From NCBI RefSeq assembly GCF_033558715.1, contig NZ_CP114606.1, positions 2,480,001 through 2,544,000 on the forward strand: a stretch of DNA of 64,000 nt, given 5' to 3'. Made by a program: the position numbers and the translations under genes. The notes beneath the pieces are model-generated. The model saw only the letters and a list, made by a program, of their open reading frames with translations, made no database searches and was not told the DNA's origin. This document shows positions 1 to 8,437 of the stretch, one piece after another (position 1 is the stretch's first letter; each line of letters begins with the position of its first letter). Origin of the DNA: Acinetobacter sp. YWS30-1 (GTDB taxonomy: Bacteria > Pseudomonadota > Gammaproteobacteria > Pseudomonadales > Moraxellaceae).

Positions 1-966
<966 letters not shown>

Positions 967-1104
967 TTAGAAATATTTTTAAAAACCCCATATTCTAACA
1001 GTTTTTAGGCACATTGATGAAGTGCGCTTTTAATGAAAATTAGATTGGCATAGCGAAAAATAAAAAGTATAAAATAAGCAGGATATCAATTAGATCAAAT
1101 CACT

Positions 1105-2133
1105 ATGGCACTCGATCAAATTTGGAAACAGCAACTGACCCTCGTCACTTATGGCAATGAGTTTTTAACTCAGGATCTCAGTTTCAGCCGCTGGCTGAAT
1201 CACTCCATTTTTAATCAGCACCATTTAACTTTCCGTGATCTGATTTCCCAGCATTTACTGGCACAGCACTTTCAAATCTGGCTAGAAGGACTGAAAAAAC
1301 AAGGGGTTCGTCGTATTAGTCTGCATTCTTCACATTTACTGGAAGATGAAAATAACCCTAATGCCAATGTCGAACTGGTTCCTTTGGCTCATGTGATTAT
1401 CAGTCATCATGCTCAAGGTAAAACCGCCTGGATGATCGGTAAGGAACTGGCTGAATGGTATACCGCTGATAATGATTATGAAGCACCGGAAGCCCAACAG
1501 TCGCCTTTACGTCATGAAGTATTCTGGCGTTATGAACTGAATAATAAACTGGCCAAAAGAATTGATGCTGATCTGGTACAACCAAACTGGGATGATATTC
1601 ATACCTATACCGAACAGGAATTATTTGAACATCATTTAGCTCAAGGATTCACTGAGCCTGCTTATACTGGTTTGCCTTATTACGGTACTACCCCAACGAT
1701 TCAGTCTCATGCAGAAAATCCGAGTCATCTTGCTTTAATACCAACGGATTATTCATCTGATTATGCTCATCAGACCTTGTACCGTCTGGATGCATTAAGT
1801 GATTTTATTCAGACGAAGATTCAACACCCTTATAACGATGATGGTCAGGTACTGAATCCAGAGCAGCAATTAAATCTGCGCCACTTTGCACAAAAAATCG
1901 ATGAAATCAGTGCCAAGTTCATTGTGAAAGTGGCCAATCATTATAAAACCGCACAACTCACTCCTAAAGTGACGCCTGATCCTTTTGCAGGGATGAATAC
2001 TGAGGATCGCGCGGTCAAAGTTTCTAAAGCACATAAGCCCCATGACGCAGCTAAATCCAATTCAGGCAATGTGATTACCCTGATTATTATTACGGTGATT
2101 ATCTGTTTGATTGGATATTATTTTGGGCTTTAA
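1105..2133 (+). CDS. Tail-anchored protein of unknown function
   Basis: A 342-residue protein I do not recognise as a named family. It has no N-terminal signal. Residues 1-300 look soluble and acidic to mixed, rich in His, Gln and aromatic residues. The last 20 residues are a single hydrophobic helix (VITLIIITVIICLIGYYFGL), directly preceded by a Lys- and Ser-rich linker. This is the layout of a C-terminally tail-anchored inner-membrane protein with a cytoplasmic body. It lies on the strand opposite to both neighbours, between pheS and rplT, with a shared bidirectional terminator just downstream at 2173-2202. It is probably a lineage-specific gene. Function unknown. Confidence 0.8.
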   Translation: MALDQIWKQQLTLVTYGNEFLTQDLSFSRWLNHSIFNQHHLTFRDLISQHLLAQHFQIWLEGLKKQGVRRISLHSSHLLEDENNPNANVELVPLAHVIISHHAQGKTAWMIGKELAEWYTADNDYEAPEAQQSPLRHEVFWRYELNNKLAKRIDADLVQPNWDDIHTYTEQELFEHHLAQGFTEPAYTGLPYYGTTPTIQSHAENPSHLALIPTDYSSDYAHQTLYRLDALSDFIQTKIQHPYNDDGQVLNPEQQLNLRHFAQKIDEISAKFIVKVANHYKTAQLTPKVTPDPFAGMNTEDRAVKVSKAHKPHDAAKSNSGNVITLIIITVIICLIGYYFGL

Positions 2134-2172
2134 AGACTGATTTGAACGTCAAAAAATAAAAAAGACAGAGAT

Positions 2173-2202
2173 AAAAAAAGACCGCTAAAAGCGGTCTTTT
2201 TT
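2173..2202. terminator. Bidirectional intrinsic terminator
   Basis: The stem AAAGACCGC / GCGGTCTTT with a TAAAA loop is flanked by an A-run on the left and a T-run on the right. It sits between two convergent genes (the tail-anchored protein and rplT) and should stop transcription from both sides. Confidence 0.85.
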
Positions 2203-2217
2203 CTAAGTCATAAAGAC

Positions 2218-2577
2218 TTATGCAGCCAACGCATCTTTAGCTTTAGAAGCTAGAGCTGCAAACGCAACTGCGTCATGCATAGCGATGTCAGCAAGTACGC
2301 GACGGTCGATGATAACCTGAGCTTTTTTCAAGCCAGCGATCATACGGCTGTACGATAAACCGTTTTGACGTGCACCAGCGTTGATACGCGCAATCCATAG
2401 AGCACGGAATTGACGTTTCTTCTGACGACGGTCACGGTAAGCGTATTGACCAGCTTTGATTACCGCTTGGAACGCTACGCGGTAAACGCGTGAACGAGCA
2501 CCATAGTAACCTTTAGCGCGAGCAAGAATTTTTTTGTGACGGCGATGAGCCTGTACACCACGTTTTACACGAGCCAT
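2218..2577 (-). CDS. rplT: 50S ribosomal protein L20
   Basis: A 119-residue basic protein matching L20 end to end, starting [18 protein letters not shown] and carrying the Arg-rich segment [18 protein letters not shown] near the middle. L20 binds 23S rRNA early in 50S assembly, and in enterobacteria it represses translation of the rpmI-rplT message. It lies 11 nt after rpmI, in the same operon. The usual upstream partner infC is about 5 kb away here. It ends at a strong terminator at 2173-2202. Confidence 0.98.
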   Translation of the reverse strand: MARVKRGVQAHRRHKKILARAKGYYGARSRVYRVAFQAVIKAGQYAYRDRRQKKRQFRALWIARINAGARQNGLSYSRMIAGLKKAQVIIDRRVLADIAMHDAVAFAALASKAKDALAA

Positions 2578-2588
2578 TTATAATCTCC

Positions 2589-2783
2589 TTAGATGTACGG
2601 GCACATACGACGAACTGAAGCAACGTCACTTACGTGAACCATTACACAGCCGCGCAATTGACGAATACGCTTAGCAGATTTTTTGGTCAAAATGTGGCGT
2701 TTGAACGCTTGTTTACGCTTAAAACCGTTAGCAGTCGCTTTGAAGCGTTTAGCTGCACCACGGCGAGTTTTCATCTTAGGCAT
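2589..2783 (-). CDS. rpmI: 50S ribosomal protein L35
   Basis: A 64-residue L35 starting [15 protein letters not shown]. The reading frame stays open 30 nt further upstream, but the start at 2783 is preceded by the purine-rich AGAGGTTGTT and gives the normal family length. It is first gene of an rpmI-rplT unit. Unlike the enterobacterial infC-rpmI-rplT operon it is not downstream of infC, so its promoter should lie in the 230-nt gap (2784-3013) shared divergently with the MFS gene. Confidence 0.97.
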   Translation of the reverse strand: MPKMKTRRGAAKRFKATANGFKRKQAFKRHILTKKSAKRIRQLRGCVMVHVSDVASVRRMCPYI

Positions 2784-3013
2784 AACAACCTCTTTTGAAC
2801 ACCTGTTCGGCACGTCTGCACCATTGCAAGAACGCCCTGCAGGTAAGGGAGCCGATATTCTAATGCATCTTTGCTTAAAACAAAAGCACTAGTCTTTTTT
2901 TCTTGATGAATCTGCAAACTTAGCATTTTTTACGATAAGAATTGAATGATGAATTTATATACTGCTTGCGATATCACTTTATAATTTGTCAATTTTTTCA
3001 GTTACAGCTCTTT

Positions 3014-4267
3014 ATGCACATTCAGCCCGATGCATTTGCCGCACTCCGTTATCGAGACTTTTCTATTGTTACCTTAAATCAGTTTTGCCTGACTTTAGCC
3101 ATTCTGATTCAGGAAATTATTGTTGCCTATTCACTATATCAGATTACCAAAGACCCGCTGACCTTAGGACTGATTGGTCTGGCAGAGGCGATTCCATTTA
3201 TTTCCCTTTCTTTATGGGGTGGATATGTTGCGGATCGTTTTAATAAGCAGACTATTATGAAAATCTGTTTATTTTTTGCCATTCCGATGCCTGTCATTCT
3301 CTGGTCACTGTTTCATTATCACGGTTTGGGAAACCTCAGCACCAGTCAATTATCTTGGGGAATTTATGCCGTCATTTTCTGTCTGGGTACCATTCGTGGC
3401 TTTTATAATCCTTCAGCAACTTCACTAAAACCCTTTCTGATTCCACGTGCACTCTATGCCAATGGTGCAACTTGGACCACAATTGGCTTGCAAAGTGGTG
3501 TAATTATCGGGCCGATGCTCGGTGGTTTTATGCTGGCGTTTTTAGGTCGGGAAACCAGTCTTCTAACTGTCGCAGTACTGGTCAGCATCTGTTTTGTTCT
3601 GATTAACTTATTGCAAAAGCGCGATTTTCCTAAAATTGAAACTGAAAATGTCCTGCATAGTCTGGGCGATGGTTTCCGCTTCATCTGGAACAGTAAAATT
3701 GTACTGTGGTCAATTTCCCTAGATCTAGTTTCGGTGCTGTTTGGTGGGGTGATTGCCCTCTTACCGATTTTTGCCGAAGATATTCTAAAAGTTGGTCCAG
3801 AGGGTTTGGGTTATTTACGGGCTGCTCCTTCCATTGGTGCGCTGATAACCATGATTGTCCTGACCCGCTTTCCGCCTACGCAACATGCCTGGCGTAATAT
3901 GCTGCTTGCAGTCGCAGGTTTCGGTGTCTTTACTTTACTATTTGCTTTCTCCAACTCGATGTGGCTATCTCTGTTTGCTCTTGCCATGACCGGGGCTTGT
4001 GACAGTATTTCAGTGGTGATTCGTCAGACGATTTTACAGATTTATCCACCCGATAATATGCGTGGCCGGGTTGCTGCAGTAAACGGCATGTTTGTCTCGT
4101 CTAGTAATGAACTGGGTGCTTTTGAGTCTGGTCTGGCTGCGAGATATATGGGTACGATTATGGCTACAGTGTTTGGTGGCAGCATGACCCTACTGGTGGT
4201 TGCCATCAGCTGGGCGAGAACCAAGGATCTGTTTGGAATTGATATTACCAAAGGGACTGAAAAGTAA
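3014..4267 (+). CDS. MFS transporter, EntS-like exporter type
   Basis: A 417-residue major facilitator protein with twelve predicted membrane helices. The start at 3014 (MHIQPDAFAALRYRDFSIVT) was preferred over the upstream in-frame ATG at 2942, because residues before it do not look like a transporter N-terminus and helix 1 begins about 15 residues later. The loop between helices 2 and 3 carries the family motif GGYVADRFNKQ, and NGMFVSSSNELGAF in the C-terminal half resembles the MFS_3/EntS group of siderophore or drug exporters. It stands alone, divergent from rpmI, with a terminator at 4335-4360. No siderophore genes are nearby, so the substrate is unknown. Confidence 0.85.
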   Translation: MHIQPDAFAALRYRDFSIVTLNQFCLTLAILIQEIIVAYSLYQITKDPLTLGLIGLAEAIPFISLSLWGGYVADRFNKQTIMKICLFFAIPMPVILWSLFHYHGLGNLSTSQLSWGIYAVIFCLGTIRGFYNPSATSLKPFLIPRALYANGATWTTIGLQSGVIIGPMLGGFMLAFLGRETSLLTVAVLVSICFVLINLLQKRDFPKIETENVLHSLGDGFRFIWNSKIVLWSISLDLVSVLFGGVIALLPIFAEDILKVGPEGLGYLRAAPSIGALITMIVLTRFPPTQHAWRNMLLAVAGFGVFTLLFAFSNSMWLSLFALAMTGACDSISVVIRQTILQIYPPDNMRGRVAAVNGMFVSSSNELGAFESGLAARYMGTIMATVFGGSMTLLVVAISWARTKDLFGIDITKGTEK

Positions 4268-4334
4268 TTTTTAGTTCTGATGCACGTAGGATCTTTAATC
4301 AGGAAAATCCTGCGCACTAATAATGAATACAAAT

Positions 4335-4360
4335 AAAAAGAGGCTTTATGCCTCTTTTTT
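4335..4360. terminator. Bidirectional intrinsic terminator
   Basis: The stem AAAGAGGC / GCCTCTTT is flanked by A and T runs. It lies between the convergent MFS gene and the yqaA-like gene and overlaps the stop codon of the latter by two bases. Confidence 0.8.
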
Positions 4361-4781
4361 AAAACATCGCATAAGCCCAATAGACAAACAGATAACGTCC
4401 AATTTTGGCAATACTGACTATCAAGATAAAACGGGTAAAATTTTCCTTAAGCAAACCGGCAATTAATGTAATTGGATCGCCAATAATCGGCACCCAGCTC
4501 AGCAATAATGACCAATAGCCGTATTTCTGATAGGTACTTTGGGCTTTCAGCATCTGCTGCTCAGAGACTGGAAACCATTTTTTATGCTTATATTGCTCAA
4601 TCTTGAACCCCAGATACCAGTTCACACAGGAACCCAGAATATTTCCAGCACTTGCGATCATGATGAGTAAGGCCGCCGAATAGCTCCCTTGCCATATTAA
4701 ACCCAGCAAAACCGCTTCTGACTGCAGCGGTAATAAAGTGGCTGCACCAAAAGCGGCAAGGAAAAGTAGAAACAGGGACAT
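4359..4781 (-). CDS. YqaA/DedA-like small membrane protein
   Basis: A 140-residue polytopic membrane protein with about four hydrophobic segments. The order LPLQSEAVLLGLI, then SAGNILGSCVNWYLG, then SWVPIIGDPITLIAGLL fits the YqaA family of the wider DedA/VTT (SNARE-associated) superfamily. DedA relatives act in lipid flipping and membrane-potential homeostasis; the role of YqaA itself is not established. The 7-nt gap to the upstream 96-residue gene suggests co-transcription. Length is close to E. coli YqaA (about 142 residues). Confidence 0.8.
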   Translation of the reverse strand: MSLFLLFLAAFGAATLLPLQSEAVLLGLIWQGSYSAALLIMIASAGNILGSCVNWYLGFKIEQYKHKKWFPVSEQQMLKAQSTYQKYGYWSLLLSWVPIIGDPITLIAGLLKENFTRFILIVSIAKIGRYLFVYWAYAMF

Positions 4782-4788
4782 CCCGAGA

Positions 4789-5079
4789 CTAACGGCTTAA
4801 ACCCAGTTTTTTCTTGGCTTTAAGATATTCCCAATTCGCCCAGAATATAGCCATAACCATGACCAAAATACGTGACCATTGATATTTCTGGGTGATCGTC
4901 TCAAGCGCTGCATTTAAAATCTGACGATCCTTGGTATTCAAGGCGCTGATCACCTGATCCACATGCACAATTTCAGCAATAAACAGCAGCAGACAAGCTG
5001 CGATACCGAAAATAATACTCCAGTAAATTCGAGGATTCGTTTCCACGATTTTAGTAAAGTTCAGGAAAAAATCTTTCAT
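4789..5079 (-). CDS. Small two-helix membrane protein, unknown
   Basis: A 96-residue protein beginning MKDFFLNFTKIVETNPRIYW. It has one clear hydrophobic helix at residues about 22-40 and a second at about 70-85, then a basic tail ending KKKLGLSR. The frame is open to 5106, but that extension runs into the terminator of the upstream gene (5093-5115), whereas the ATG at 5079 has a GGGTGAG ribosome site. It is probably translated with the yqaA-like gene 7 nt downstream. I do not recognise the family. Confidence 0.7.
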   Translation of the reverse strand: MKDFFLNFTKIVETNPRIYWSIIFGIAACLLLFIAEIVHVDQVISALNTKDRQILNAALETITQKYQWSRILVMVMAIFWANWEYLKAKKKLGLSR

Positions 5080-5092
5080 ATACTCACCCAAT

Positions 5093-5115
5093 AAAAAACC
5101 ACCCAAAGGTGGTTT
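5093..5115 (-). terminator. Intrinsic terminator of the gst gene
   Basis: Stem AAACCACC / GGTGGTTT with loop CAAA. On the reverse strand it is followed by a run of T. It ends the glutathione transferase transcript just before the next gene begins at 5079. Confidence 0.8.
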
Positions 5116-5151
5116 AATCTACTTTTATCTAGTTTAGCACAAAGGCCAGAC

Positions 5152-5772
5152 TTATCTGACCTGTATTGCTAACGCTCTTTGCACCGCTGGACGCGCAGTC
5201 AGGCGTGTCACATATTCCTGTACTTCCGGATAATCAGCCAGATCAATCTGCTGCCATTCATGACGTAGCACCCATGGCAAAATAGCCATATCCGCAATCG
5301 AATACTCACCAGCTACATATTTCTGACCAATCAGCTGTTTGTTCAGAACCCCGTATAGACGCTTGGTTTCATTGACATAGCGATCAGTGGCATACGGGAT
5401 ACGCTCAGGAGCAAAACGGCTAAAGTGATGATTTTGCCCCAGCATTGGACCCAAGCCACCCATTTGCCACATTAGCCATTGCTCAACTTCAACACGTTGC
5501 TGCTCATCATCCGGATAAAACAGGCCGGTTTTACGACCCAAATATTGCAGAATCGCGCCAGATTCAAAGACTGAAATCGGTTCACCACGCGGGCCATCCT
5601 GATCCACAATCGCAGGAATTTTGTTATTTGGAGAGATACGTAAAAAATCAGGTTGAAACTGGTCATTTTCCAGAATATTGATCGGGAAAATTTTATACTC
5701 CAAGCCCATTTCTTCTAATGCGATGGTAATTTTATGGCCATTGGGCGTTCCCCAATAATAGAGATCAATCAT
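5152..5772 (-). CDS. Glutathione S-transferase family protein
   Basis: A 206-residue cytoplasmic GST-fold protein. The start at 5772 (MIDLYYWGTPNGHKITIALEE) has AGGTAA upstream and begins directly at the thioredoxin-fold strand; the 12 extra in-frame residues upstream have no support. The segment TPNGHKITIALEEMGL, with its Asn where Ser/Cys can stand, NNKIPAIVDQDGP (cis-Pro) and FESGAILQYLGRKTG (gamma-Glu recognition) are typical of the Ure2p/YfcG/YghU-like group. These often have disulfide-bond reductase activity rather than classic conjugation. The C-terminal helical domain is complete. It is a single gene with its own terminator. Substrate unknown. Confidence 0.9.
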   Translation of the reverse strand: MIDLYYWGTPNGHKITIALEEMGLEYKIFPINILENDQFQPDFLRISPNNKIPAIVDQDGPRGEPISVFESGAILQYLGRKTGLFYPDDEQQRVEVEQWLMWQMGGLGPMLGQNHHFSRFAPERIPYATDRYVNETKRLYGVLNKQLIGQKYVAGEYSIADMAILPWVLRHEWQQIDLADYPEVQEYVTRLTARPAVQRALAIQVR

Positions 5773-5940
5773 GTTATTACCTGTTACCTTTTCGTTTTTA
5801 CATGACATTATTGAAATTTGATCTAGTTATAGCATGATTTAAAGCCTTACTTCCGCATATTTTGTTATAGATTCAGCAGTAAAATCGCTAAATTCAAAGC
5901 ATTATTTTTAGCTCAAGATGGGTTCAAATATTTTTAAATC

Positions 5941-5974
5941 TTGAGGCTTGAAAAACTTCGCCTCAATCCTATAT
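5941..5974 (+). promoter_or_regulatory. Candidate sigma-32 promoter with inverted repeat
   Basis: CTTGAAA at 5947-5953 and CCTATAT at 5968-5974 are separated by 14 nt. This is close to the heat-shock (RpoH) consensus CTTGAAA - 11 to 16 nt - CCCCATNT. The first element is also enclosed in a perfect 7-bp inverted repeat, TTGAGGC (5941-5947) and GCCTCAA (5960-5966), which could be an operator or chance. Transcription would start near 5981, about 100 nt before the hsp20 start. The whole gap 5773-6082 holds no gene. Confidence 0.6.
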
Positions 5975-6056
5975 TAGAAATAGAGCAATGATCTATTCAG
6001 GAGATTGTTTCTAATCACTGAGATCATATTGAAGAATTGCATGTTGTTTAAAAAAC

Positions 6057-6074
6057 TTTTCTGAGATCAGGAGG
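6057..6074 (+). promoter_or_regulatory. Candidate fourU-like RNA thermometer over hsp20 ribosome site
   Basis: UUUUCU (6057-6062) can pair with the whole Shine-Dalgarno AGGAGG (6069-6074) across a 6-nt GAGAUC loop, giving six pairs of which three are G-U. Four Us opposite the SD are the hallmark of fourU thermometers, which melt at heat-shock temperature. The weak helix and its place in front of a small heat-shock gene fit. This is a prediction by eye, without folding. Confidence 0.45.
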
Positions 6075-6082
6075 TAAGATCA

Positions 6083-6547
6083 ATGAGCAATTTCAGTCTT
6101 AGCCCACTATTCCGTCGTAGTATCGGTTTTGACCGCTTTAATGACCTTTTTGATTATGCAATGCAAAGTGAGGCACCGAACTATCCACATTACAACATTG
6201 AAAAAACCGGCGACAACAATTACCGCATTGTGGTTTCTGCTGCCGGATTCAATGAAGACCAGCTAGAGATCAATCTGGAAAATCAGGTTCTGACCATTAG
6301 CGGTAAAGCGGTGGAAGAAAATTCAGATACTACTGTAGAATTCCTACATAAAGGTATCGCGCACCGTTCATTCAAACTGTCTTTACGTCTGGATGAACAT
6401 GTAGAGGTACAACAAGCTGAATTTGAAAATGGTTTATTGAAAATCGAATTGCAGCGCAATGTGCCAGAAGAAAAATTGCCTCGTCAGATTCCGATTGGCA
6501 AAAAACTGTTAGCTGAAAAAAATGAATCTAACGAGCAGCAAAGCTAA
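6083..6547 (+). CDS. Small heat-shock protein, Hsp20/IbpA family
   Basis: A 154-residue alpha-crystallin-domain holdase chaperone that binds unfolding proteins in the cytoplasm for later refolding by DnaK/ClpB. The N-terminus SLSPLFRRSIGFDRFNDLFD matches IbpA-type proteins. The alpha-crystallin domain spans about residues 32-125 and includes YNIEKTGDNNYRIVVSAAGF and the loop AEFENGLLKIELQR. The C-terminal tail has the assembly motif region RQIPIG (I-x-I type). The strong AGGAGG site lies 8 nt before the ATG. Upstream are a sigma-32-like promoter and a possible RNA thermometer, so heat control at two levels is likely. A strong terminator follows. It could equally be named ibpA or hspA. Confidence 0.95.
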   Translation: MSNFSLSPLFRRSIGFDRFNDLFDYAMQSEAPNYPHYNIEKTGDNNYRIVVSAAGFNEDQLEINLENQVLTISGKAVEENSDTTVEFLHKGIAHRSFKLSLRLDEHVEVQQAEFENGLLKIELQRNVPEEKLPRQIPIGKKLLAEKNESNEQQS

Positions 6548-6556
6548 TCACCTGCC

Positions 6557-6588
6557 AAAAGAAAGACCCGAATGGGTCTTTCTTTTTT
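6557..6588 (+). terminator. Intrinsic terminator after hsp20
   Basis: A 13-bp stem AAAAGAAAGACCC / GGGTCTTTCTTTT with a GAAT loop, running into a T-run. It isolates hsp20 as a single-gene unit. Confidence 0.85.
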
Positions 6589-6646
6589 AGGACAGAATCC
6601 TTAAGCTTGAAAGTGTTCAATTTTCACTCATTATAAAAATAATAAT

Positions 6647-7198
6647 ATGAGCACATCAGATATTATTCTGTTTCATCAAAGTGCCCAGACGATGAAACAT
6701 ATGGGACTTCTCCTTCTTTGCTATCCCATTGGGATTTTGATGACCTTATACCTTCATACTCCAGATCCTCCTTCCAGTTTTATTCGAGGATTGGTATTTT
6801 TATGGCAGGAGTCTCCAAGCTTTTATGGCTATATGCTGGGTTTCCTGATGCTATCGCTCTTGGTATATAGCATTAAACTAAAAATCACCTCGCGGACAAT
6901 TTATTACACTTTGGCAGGTTACCGGATCAGCCTGTGTTTATATCGTGAAGCCGTCCATTATAGCTTTATCAATCCTCGATATGATTCAATTAAAGCCCGT
7001 ACCAAACGTTGGCTAACCAGACTTCCCGCTCATCAAATTAATCAGCGGGATGGCACTCTCGATTTTATTCTTTGTCAGCCCAGTTGGCGCGACCGACTCT
7101 GTTTAAGATTATTCCGGATTCATTTATCGATGTTTTCCCGTCAGCAAGCTAAAGAAATTATTCAGGCCATGCACAGTGCTTGGAATTTAAGATCATAA
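6647..7198 (+). CDS. Hypothetical two-helix membrane protein
   Basis: A 183-residue protein of unrecognised family. Two hydrophobic segments at residues about 21-38 and about 62-80 are separated by a short loop (HTPDPPSSFIRG). The rest (80-183) is very basic, with many Arg and Trp, and probably faces the cytoplasm. No strong ribosome site is visible before the ATG. It follows the hsp20 terminator and is followed by a 225-nt gene-free gap, so it is probably transcribed alone. Function unknown. Confidence 0.65.
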   Translation: MSTSDIILFHQSAQTMKHMGLLLLCYPIGILMTLYLHTPDPPSSFIRGLVFLWQESPSFYGYMLGFLMLSLLVYSIKLKITSRTIYYTLAGYRISLCLYREAVHYSFINPRYDSIKARTKRWLTRLPAHQINQRDGTLDFILCQPSWRDRLCLRLFRIHLSMFSRQQAKEIIQAMHSAWNLRS

Positions 7199-7423
7199 AA
7201 GCTGATTCAAAAACACTTTTAACTATATGGTTTAAGCTGAAAGAAATTTATCTCATCAGATTCCAAAGGATAAAAAGCAGTTATTAAAAAATGGTGTTCT
7301 GGTTGGGACTTTCCCCTATCACCACATATAGTTGATTTACATAAAATTTCGGCTATGCTTTTCTGAAACAGAATAAAACATTCAATAAATACCATAGATA
7401 AAAAAATCTGCCGTAGGTGCACT

Positions 7424-7819
7424 ATGAATTATGTCCGTCGCAACGCCCTAAGTCCATTCATGCTATTGGGCTTGCTCTTCTTTTTATTGATTGTCATTTT
7501 ACTGCTATTGTTTGGCTGGCCACATTATAAAGTTTGGAAACAAGGGATGGATGGTCAGGCAGCATTGGCTGAAGCAGAACAATCTAAATTGATTCAAGTG
7601 CAAGTTGCAAAAGCGGAACTGGAAAGTGCCAAACTGCGTGCAGAAGCTATTAAACTCGTTGGGCAGGCAGCTAAAGATTATCCTGAATATCGCAAGCAGG
7701 AATTTATTGGTGCATTTGGTGAAGCCCTACGTGAAGGTCGTATTCAACAAATAATTTATGTACCCACTGAGGCCAATATTCCGATTGTAGAAGCAGGAAA
7801 ATCCTACCCTACTCAATAA
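7424..7819 (+). CDS. Membrane-anchored protein resembling an SPFH/prohibitin C-terminal part
   Basis: A 131-residue protein. The N-terminal basic stretch is followed by one transmembrane helix (residues about 13-32, FMLLGLLFFLLIVILLLLFG). Then comes a charged coiled-coil-like helix (about 45-90) rich in Ala, Glu, Gln and Lys, with ESAKLRAEAIKLVGQAAKDY, and a short tail containing EFIGAFGEALREGRIQQIIY and a Pro-rich end. The helix and tail are reminiscent of the region after the SPFH domain in prohibitin-like proteins, but no SPFH domain is present. A TAGGTG ribosome site supports the start. Exact role unknown. Confidence 0.75.
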   Translation: MNYVRRNALSPFMLLGLLFFLLIVILLLLFGWPHYKVWKQGMDGQAALAEAEQSKLIQVQVAKAELESAKLRAEAIKLVGQAAKDYPEYRKQEFIGAFGEALREGRIQQIIYVPTEANIPIVEAGKSYPTQ

Positions 7820-7837
7820 AAAATTAAGTTACCTCAT

Positions 7838-7867
7838 AAAAAAGCCCTGCAAATGCAGGGCTTTTTT
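7838..7867. terminator. Bidirectional intrinsic terminator
   Basis: The stem AAAAAAGCCCTGC / GCAGGGCTTTTTT with loop AAAT lies between two convergent genes. It ends infC on the minus strand and the SPFH-like gene on the plus strand. Confidence 0.9.
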
Positions 7868-7880
7868 CATCAAGAGATGC

Positions 7881-8432
7881 TTACTTTTTCTTTTTAGGAC
7901 CAAGCAGCATACCCATTTGACGACCTTCCATTTTTGGTGCTTGTTCAACAACACCATATTCAACGACGTCTGCTTCAACTTTTTGCAGTTGAGCCAGACC
8001 CAGTTGCTGGTGAGCCATTTCACGACCACGGAAACGCAGGGTAATTTTAACCTTGTTTCCTTCTTCAAGGAATTTGATGATTGCACGTAATTTTACGTTG
8101 TAATCACCTACATCTGTCGCAGGACGTAGCTTGATTTCTTTCACCTGGACTTGATGTTGTTTTTTCTTCGCTTCTTTCTGCTTTTGTTTCAGATCAAACA
8201 AATGCTTATTGAAGTCCATGATTTTGCAAACAGGTGGCTCAGCATTGGCTACGATCTCAACAAGATCAAGCTCAACATTTTCTGCTGCGCGCAATGCTTC
8301 CGCAAGGCTTACAATACCTTTTTGCTCACCATTTTCGTCTACAAGACGAACTTCTTTAGCACGAATTTCATCATTCAAGGCAGGACGGTTTGATTTATTA
8401 CCGCCCTGTTGATTACGGTCAGGCTGTTTAAT
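7881..8432 (-). CDS. infC: Translation initiation factor IF-3, AUU start
   Basis: A 183-residue IF-3, which binds the 30S subunit and checks start codons. The conserved body includes [32 protein letters not shown] and the C-terminal [15 protein letters not shown]. No ATG or GTG start exists in frame. A TTG at 8378 would drop the usual basic N-terminus. The reading frame extends to an ATT at 8430-8432, preceded by GGAG 9-12 nt earlier, and gives the normal IF-3 length (180 in E. coli). infC famously starts with AUU so that IF-3 represses its own synthesis, hence this choice. The ATT lies 5 nt after the thrS stop codon, whose last codons form the ribosome site, so the genes are translationally close. 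rpmI-rplT are not adjacent. Confidence 0.95.
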   Translation of the reverse strand: MKQPDRNQQGGNKSNRPALNDEIRAKEVRLVDENGEQKGIVSLAEALRAAENVELDLVEIVANAEPPVCKIMDFNKHLFDLKQKQKEAKKKQHQVQVKEIKLRPATDVGDYNVKLRAIIKFLEEGNKVKITLRFRGREMAHQQLGLAQLQKVEADVVEYGVVEQAPKMEGRQMGMLLGPKKKK

Positions 8433-8437
8433 CGCTG

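Noticed and set aside
4042..4380. A 112-residue minus-strand frame
   Set aside because: Antisense to the MFS gene and crossing its terminator.
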